Shown: in pieces, positions 59,608 to 64,000 of the stretch
How the letters are laid out: the number at the start of each line of letters is the position of its first letter
Numbering within the stretch: the first letter of the stretch is position 1
Assembly (NCBI RefSeq): GCF_041378895.1
Contig: NZ_CP144212.1
Location: 3,504,928 to 3,568,927, forward strand
Direction: 5' to 3'
From: Dechloromonas sp. ZY10
GTDB taxonomy: Bacteria > Pseudomonadota > Gammaproteobacteria > Burkholderiales > Rhodocyclaceae
Length of the DNA: 64,000 nt
Program-made: the position numbers and the translations under genes
Notes under the pieces: generated by a model
What the model was told of the DNA's origin: nothing
The model's database searches: none
What the model saw: only the letters and a program-made list of their open reading frames with translations

Positions 59608-59710
59608 ATGTGCTGATCCCCCCTCAGCCTGACGGTCGCAACAGGCTCTCCCTCCCGGAGCTGACCGTCCGAAAGCCCCGTACTCCCCCCGGTACGGGGC
59701 TTTCCCCTTT
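59608..59710 (+). ncRNA. Candidate small regulatory RNA, C-rich loops
   Basis: About 103 nt between the promoter at 59573 and a strong terminator (stem GAAAGCCCCGTAC / GTACGGGGCTTTC, 59671-59704, then CCCCTTT). Between them GACGGTC / GACCGTC encloses AGGCTC...GGAGCT with the loop TCCCTCCC. Single-stranded CCCCCC runs also occur before the first stem and in the terminator loop. C-rich loops of this kind pair with ribosome-binding sites in known sRNAs. No protein frame is plausible here. It is divergent from the PTS operon. Confidence 0.5.
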
Positions 59711-59775
59711 CTGGCACCGGCTTTTATGCGCGTGCTTTTGACCGGTTCCGGCACCGGCTTGCAGCGGAGCCGGAT

Positions 59776-60105
59776 TCAGCCCACCAGCAGCGGCCGCCAG
59801 TAGGCCAGCAGGTCGCTGGCCTGCAAGGGGCGCACCGCGCGTACCTGCTCAACGCCATCGCGCAGCAGGATCAGCGTCGGCCACAGTTTGACCCGGTAGC
59901 TGCGACCCAGGCGGCGGCCGGGGCCATCCTCGATTTTCAGATGCCGGATCTGCGGAACGGCCGCTAGCGCTTCGGCGATTGCCGGCTGCGCAGCGCGGCA
60001 ATGGCCGCACCAGTCGGTACCGAATTCAAGCAATAACCAGCCGGATTCGGCGTCGAGTTTTTCGCGTTCCGGCGGGTTGACCGTGAAAATCGCGGTGTAA
60101 GCCAT
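59776..60105 (-). CDS. Thioredoxin-like protein (108 aa)
   Basis: A cytosolic thioredoxin fold: LLEFGTDWCGHCRAAQPAIAEAL with the WCGHC active site, and KLWPTLILLRDG with the cis-Pro. Shorter spacing and little other similarity to TrxA suggest a specialised member. ATG at 60105 is 8 nt past the mnmE stop, with AAGG upstream; it is probably co-transcribed with mnmE. Confidence 0.85.
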   Translation of the reverse strand: MAYTAIFTVNPPEREKLDAESGWLLLEFGTDWCGHCRAAQPAIAEALAAVPQIRHLKIEDGPGRRLGRSYRVKLWPTLILLRDGVEQVRAVRPLQASDLLAYWRPLLVG

Positions 60106-60113
60106 CGAAAACC

Positions 60114-61472
60114 TTATTTTCCGATGCAAAAGCGGCTGAAAATCACCCCGAGCAGGTCGTCAGCCGTGAATTCACCGGTGATTTCGCCCAGCGCCTGCTG
60201 AGTCAGGCGCAATTCCTCGGCGAACAATTCAAGTGCCGGACAACGGCCCTGCACCACCGCCACGGCGGTAGCCAGATGTTCCTGCGCCAGCGCCAGGGCC
60301 CGCAGATGCCGCTCGCGGGCGATGAATACGTCTTCGGTCTGATGCCAGCCGGCGATCCGCAACAATTCCTCGCGCAACAGTTCGATCCCGGCACCATCGC
60401 GGGCCGAAAGCGAAATGGCCACCGCATCGCCATGGTCGTCGTGTTCCGGATGACGCTCGGCGGCGCGACCGGCGAGGTCGATCTTGTTATAGACGGTGAT
60501 TCTTTGCAGCCGCTCGGGCAGTTTGTCGAGAATTTCGCGGTCGGCGTCGGTGATTCCACTGCGCGCATCGACCAGCAACAGGACCAGATCGGCACGTTCG
60601 ATTTCCTGCCAGCTGCGCTCGATGCCGATTTTCTCGACCAGGTCGTCGGTCTGGCGCAGGCCAGCGGTATCGATGATGTGCAGCGGAATGCCTTCGATCT
60701 GGATGGTCGAACGCAGCGCATCGCGGGTGGTCCCGGCAATCGGCGTGACAATCGCCAGGTCATCGCCAGCCAGGCGGTTGAGCAGCGAGGATTTACCGAC
60801 ATTCGGCTGCCCGGCGAGCACGACGTGCAGGCCGGATTGCAGCAGCTTGCCCTGCCCCGCCCGATCGAAAGTTGCGGCGAGTTGTGCCTGCAAGCGGTCG
60901 AGGCGGCCAAAGGCATCGGCCGCCTGCAGGAAATCGATATCTTCTTCGGGAAAATCGAGGGTGGCTTCAACCAGCATGCGCAGGTTGATCAGTTCTTCGT
61001 TGAGCGTACCGATCGCGCGCGAAAATTCTCCCTGCAAGGAACGCACGGCCGAACGCGCAGCGCTGGCGGTGGCGGCATCGATCAGGTCGGCGACCGCTTC
61101 GGCCTGAGCCAGATCCATCTTGCCATTGAGAAAAGCGCGGCGACTGAATTCGCCGGGTTCGGCCAAACGGGCACCAAGATCGAGACAACGCGCGAGCAGC
61201 AATTGCATCACCACCGGGCCACCATGGCCCTGCAGTTCGAGTACGTCTTCGCCGGTAAAGGAATGCGGACCGGGGAAAAACAGCAAAATTCCGCTGTCGA
61301 CCGTAGAACCATCGGCCGCCTTGAAATCGGCCAGGGTCGCGTAGCGCGGCTTGGGCGTTTTACCGCTCAATGCAAAAGCAAAGGGCAGCAAATTGCTGCC
61401 CGAGACCCGGATCACGCCGACACCGCCCCGCCCGGGGGCGGTGGCGATGGCGGCAATGGTGTCTTCTTTCAT
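60114..61472 (-). CDS. mnmE: tRNA modification GTPase MnmE
   Basis: 452 residues. The N-terminal THF-binding domain ([21 protein letters not shown]) is followed by an inserted G domain with [31 protein letters not shown] and NKID, and the C-terminal CIGK motif. With MnmG it makes cmnm5U at the wobble position of tRNAs. Directly abuts yidC. Confidence 0.96.
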   Translation of the reverse strand: MKEDTIAAIATAPGRGGVGVIRVSGSNLLPFAFALSGKTPKPRYATLADFKAADGSTVDSGILLFFPGPHSFTGEDVLELQGHGGPVVMQLLLARCLDLGARLAEPGEFSRRAFLNGKMDLAQAEAVADLIDAATASAARSAVRSLQGEFSRAIGTLNEELINLRMLVEATLDFPEEDIDFLQAADAFGRLDRLQAQLAATFDRAGQGKLLQSGLHVVLAGQPNVGKSSLLNRLAGDDLAIVTPIAGTTRDALRSTIQIEGIPLHIIDTAGLRQTDDLVEKIGIERSWQEIERADLVLLLVDARSGITDADREILDKLPERLQRITVYNKIDLAGRAAERHPEHDDHGDAVAISLSARDGAGIELLREELLRIAGWHQTEDVFIARERHLRALALAQEHLATAVAVVQGRCPALELFAEELRLTQQALGEITGEFTADDLLGVIFSRFCIGK

Positions 61473-63119
61473 TTAAGCCTTGGCGTCGTTGGCCGCCTTG
61501 CTGCCGGCATCGATCATCCGGGTGATGTGCCACTGCTGGGCAATCGACAGGATGTTATTGACCACCCAGTAGAGCACCAGACCGGACGGGAACCAGAGGA
61601 ACATCACACCGAAGATGAAGGGCATCGCCATCATCACCTTGGCCTGGATCGGGTCCGGCGGCGTCGGGTTGAGCTTGGTCTGGACGATCATGGAAACGAT
61701 CATGATCACCGGCAGAATGTAGTACGGATCAGCCGCAGCCAGATCGGTAATCCAGCCAATCCAGGGCGCATCGCGCATTTCGACGGCACCGAGCAGCACC
61801 CAGTAAAGAGCGATGAAGACCGGAATCTGGACCAGGATCGGCAGGCAGCCGCCGAGCGGATTGATCTTCTCGGTCTGGTACAGCTTCATCATTTCCTGGT
61901 TCAGGCGCTGGCGGTCGTCGGCGTAACGCTCCTTCAACTGCATCAGGCGCGGCGTGACCACCCGCATCTTGGCCATCGACTTGTAAGACGCGGCCGACAG
62001 CGGGAAGAAAGCGAGCTTGATCAGGATGGTCAGGACGATGATTGCCCAGCCCCAGTTGCCGACGATCTTGTGAATCGCTTCCAGACCCCAGAAGATCGGG
62101 GCAGCCACCACCGTCAGCCAGCCATAGTCGACGACCAGATCGAGACCCGGTGCAATCTGCTTCAGCTGAGCCTGCTCCTGCGGACCGGCAAACAGGCTGA
62201 CCGCTGAATGCGCCTTGGCGCCGTCGGCAACCACCGGGACAATCACGCCAGCCTGGTAAGCATTGCCGTTTTCCAGCTTGCGCATGTAAAACTCGCGCTG
62301 CACCTTATCCTGCGGCACCCAGGCAGCAACGAAATAATGCTGCACGATCGCCAGCCAGCCATTGTCGGCAGTCTTGGCAAACTTGGCCTTGCCCTTGGCG
62401 ATATCGGCAAAATCGATCTTCTGATACTTGTCGGCTTCGGTATACACCGCCGGGCCGGTAAAGGTCGAAACCATCTTGGTCTCACCCTCCGGTGCCTGAT
62501 CGTCGCGCTGCAGCTGGTAATAAGCGTGCGCGTTGAGCGGCTTGCCGGCAGCATTGTCGATTTCCCAGGCAACGTCGACCAGGTAGGAGTGACGCTTGAA
62601 GGTCAGTACCTTGGCGACCTTGATCCCGTCGCCACCGTCAGCTTCCAGGCGAACTTTCAGTTCGTTGGCACCGGCCGCCAGTTCAAGCGGGCCGGCAACG
62701 CGATTGAACACGGTACGATGGTTGGGCAGGCCGTCGCCGATCAGGCCGCTCTGGGCCAGATACTGGTGCTTGCTGTCGAAGAGCACGAAATTCTTGCTCT
62801 TGTCGTTGTGTTCCTTGTAGTTCAGCAACTCCAGGCCAACGATGTCGCCGCCTTGAGTCGAAATCGTTGCCTTCAACAGATCGGTAGTGATGCTGAAGGT
62901 TTCACCGGCCCGCACCGTCGGTGCAGCAGCGGCGCCGGCAGGAGCGCTGGTCGCGCCAGCCTGCAAGGCGGTGCTCGGGGTCGGCGTGGCAGCGCCGCCG
63001 GGCGCGGCCGCCACGGCATTCGCAGCTGGTTGCGGCTGGTTGTGCTTCTGCCAGTTTTCCCACAGCATGAAGCTGGAGAAGGTGAAGATCATTACCAGGA
63101 TCAGGCGTCGAGTATCCAT
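61473..63119 (-). CDS. yidC: Membrane protein insertase YidC
   Basis: 548 residues: N-terminal membrane helix (RRLILVMIFTFSSFMLWENWQ), an Ala/Pro-rich linker, the periplasmic P1 domain (about residues 70-340), then five membrane helices of the insertase core (WGWAIIVLTILIKLAFFPLSAASYKSMAKM, QIPVFIALYWVLLGAVEMR, YILPVIMIVSMIVQTKLNP, PFIFGVMFLWFPSGLVLYWVVNNILSIAQQW). It inserts proteins into the inner membrane with or without SecYEG. Confidence 0.96.
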   Translation of the reverse strand: MDTRRLILVMIFTFSSFMLWENWQKHNQPQPAANAVAAAPGGAATPTPSTALQAGATSAPAGAAAAPTVRAGETFSITTDLLKATISTQGGDIVGLELLNYKEHNDKSKNFVLFDSKHQYLAQSGLIGDGLPNHRTVFNRVAGPLELAAGANELKVRLEADGGDGIKVAKVLTFKRHSYLVDVAWEIDNAAGKPLNAHAYYQLQRDDQAPEGETKMVSTFTGPAVYTEADKYQKIDFADIAKGKAKFAKTADNGWLAIVQHYFVAAWVPQDKVQREFYMRKLENGNAYQAGVIVPVVADGAKAHSAVSLFAGPQEQAQLKQIAPGLDLVVDYGWLTVVAAPIFWGLEAIHKIVGNWGWAIIVLTILIKLAFFPLSAASYKSMAKMRVVTPRLMQLKERYADDRQRLNQEMMKLYQTEKINPLGGCLPILVQIPVFIALYWVLLGAVEMRDAPWIGWITDLAAADPYYILPVIMIVSMIVQTKLNPTPPDPIQAKVMMAMPFIFGVMFLWFPSGLVLYWVVNNILSIAQQWHITRMIDAGSKAANDAKA

Positions 63120-63145
63120 GTACGGCCTACGAGAGAGTTCTTGAG

Positions 63146-63355
63146 TCAGGGAACGGGATCATACCCGCCCGGATGCCACGGGTGACAGCGGCAAATGCGT
63201 TTTGCCCCCAGCCAGCCACCTTTTACTGCGCCATGCTTCTGGATTGCCTCGACCGTATATTCCGAACAACTGGGGAAAAACCGGCAGCGCCGGCCAAGCA
63301 GCGGACTGATCGCGTACTGGTAAATCCGTACCAGAGCGATCAGCAGCGGCTTCAT
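63146..63355 (-). CDS. yidD: Membrane protein insertion efficiency factor YidD
   Basis: 69 residues: [66 protein letters not shown], split here only by its helix and Cys-rich parts. The CRFxPSCSxY and [14 protein letters not shown] motifs are diagnostic. Its start overlaps the rnpA stop by 4 bases. Confidence 0.95.
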   Translation of the reverse strand: MKPLLIALVRIYQYAISPLLGRRCRFFPSCSEYTVEAIQKHGAVKGGWLGAKRICRCHPWHPGGYDPVP

Positions 63356-63723
63356 TTCTCCTCCCGTTTTCCACCGGGCCGGCGCAGACGACCCAACAGA
63401 TGCAGGAAATCGGCAGCCAGGGCCTGGCCGGCGAGCGTCTGCGGTCGGGCATGCAATCTGACCACCAAATCATAGGCAGGCAGATTGGCACGACGCAGAC
63501 GAAACTGCTCGCGAACGATGCGCTTGACCCGATTACGGTCGACCGCCCGTTTGAGCAATTTCTTGCCGACAACCAGACCGAGCCGGGCCGAGTCGAATCC
63601 GACGGGACGTGGCTGAAAGTGCAACATCAGCCATTGCCCGCGAATCGCCCTCCTGAAACCAAAAACGGATGAATACTCATCCGTTTTGGTCAGTCGGTGG
63701 CGTCTGGCGAAGCTGAAATTCAC
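63352..63723 (-). CDS. rnpA: Ribonuclease P protein component
   Basis: 123 residues: [25 protein letters not shown] and the RNR motif [23 protein letters not shown]. It assists the RNase P RNA in 5' maturation of tRNAs. The start is GTG ([10 protein letters not shown]), 21 nt after rpmH. Confidence 0.94.
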   Translation of the reverse strand: MNFSFARRHRLTKTDEYSSVFGFRRAIRGQWLMLHFQPRPVGFDSARLGLVVGKKLLKRAVDRNRVKRIVREQFRLRRANLPAYDLVVRLHARPQTLAGQALAADFLHLLGRLRRPGGKREEK

Positions 63724-63744
63724 TTCGCCTGTCGTCCGGGCTGC

Positions 63745-63879
63745 TTAAACAGCCAGACGCTTGCGGCCCTTGGCGCGGCGAGCGGCCAGAACGGCACGGC
63801 CACCCTTGGTGCGCGAACGGACCAGGAAGCCATGGGTGCGCTTGCGGCGCACGACCGACGGTTGATACGTGCGTTTCAT
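63745..63879 (-). CDS. rpmH: 50S ribosomal protein L34
   Basis: 44 residues: [22 protein letters not shown] followed by [20 protein letters not shown], full length. Being first of rpmH-rnpA-yidD-yidC-mnmE, it places the window beside the dnaA/oriC region. Confidence 0.97.
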   Translation of the reverse strand: MKRTYQPSVVRRKRTHGFLVRSRTKGGRAVLAARRAKGRKRLAV

Positions 63880-63964
63880 GTCGTAATCCCTTGATGTGCT
63901 AAGAAAAACACGTTATTACACATTGTTGCAAGCTGTTCTGTCAAGGAAATTTATTTCCCACAGC

Positions 63965-63985
63965 TGTGGATAACTTTGTGGATGA
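63965..63985. other. DnaA boxes at the origin-proximal edge
   Basis: TGTGGATAA (63965-63973, a perfect DnaA box on the minus strand) and TGTGGATGA (63977-63985, one mismatch) lie in the AT-rich rpmH-upstream region. The rest of the origin and dnaA would lie beyond the window. Confidence 0.7.
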
Positions 63986-64000
63986 GCTGTAGAATTCCTA

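Overview
The window looks like about 64 kb of chromosome from a denitrifying or facultatively anaerobic betaproteobacterium, most likely of the Rhodocyclales (Dechloromonas/Azonexus-like). This is inferred from gene content and GC-rich codon use; no search was run. The right end is the classic origin-proximal block rpmH-rnpA-yidD-yidC-mnmE, with DnaA boxes at the edge, so the window lies beside oriC. Two parS-like ParB sites at 21.6 kb and 36.5 kb fit that position.

Layout. 0-2 kb: a cut gene, a small lipoprotein, a YigZ-family protein, a bacteriohemerythrin and a CZB-domain protein. 2.0-16.0 kb: a genomic island between 90-bp direct repeats, one of which overlaps the 3' end of an intact tRNA-Gly(CCC). 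Its left half is a minus-strand block: a 1233-aa reverse transcriptase-nitrilase fusion (DRT type 1 anti-phage architecture), a tiny Q/N-rich protein, an unrecognised 525-aa protein and a NYN-domain RNase-like protein. Its right half is a broken type I restriction locus: an IS3 element abuts an hsdS stump, followed by a DUF262/GmrSD-like gene, hsdR and an unknown gene. hsdM and any integrase are missing. 16-31 kb: core genes including flavin reductase, mutY, an ABC-F ATPase, an Fnr/Dnr-like regulator, thrH, purU, and torF-glnK-amtB behind a sigma-54/NtrC-type control region, then ubiK, comM and an MFS exporter. 31.4-33.85 kb: three AT-richer minus-strand genes separated by attC-like hairpins, read as integron cassettes without an integrase. 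34-36.5 kb: rhodanese, DsrE-like and GcvH-like (lipoyl carrier) genes plus a lipoprotein.

36.5-49 kb is a selenium/formate unit: tRNA-Sec, selB, a parDE toxin-antitoxin pair, an NAD(P)H oxidoreductase, a YnfA-like protein, a flavocytochrome-c-type sulfide dehydrogenase flavoprotein, selA, fdhE and fdnIHG. FdnG has an in-frame UGA at codon 196 followed by a SECIS-like hairpin, so the window encodes the enzyme, its FdhE maturation factor, SelA, SelB and the Sec tRNA together. A sigma-54 promoter with two upstream palindromes precedes fdnG. 49-57 kb: yggL, tmRNA, then a TonB / thioredoxin / secreted beta-propeller / TonB-dependent receptor set and an OprC/NosA-like copper receptor. The two receptor promoters share the same architecture. 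57-64 kb: an incomplete regulatory PTS (EI, HPr, EIIA-Man), a candidate C-rich small RNA, a thioredoxin-like gene and the origin-proximal block.

The parts most worth follow-up are the RT-nitrilase island with its companion genes, the integrase-less cassette cluster, the matched receptor promoters, the candidate sRNA and the parS sites. All function calls are from reading the sequence; coordinates of short sites are exact to within a base or two.
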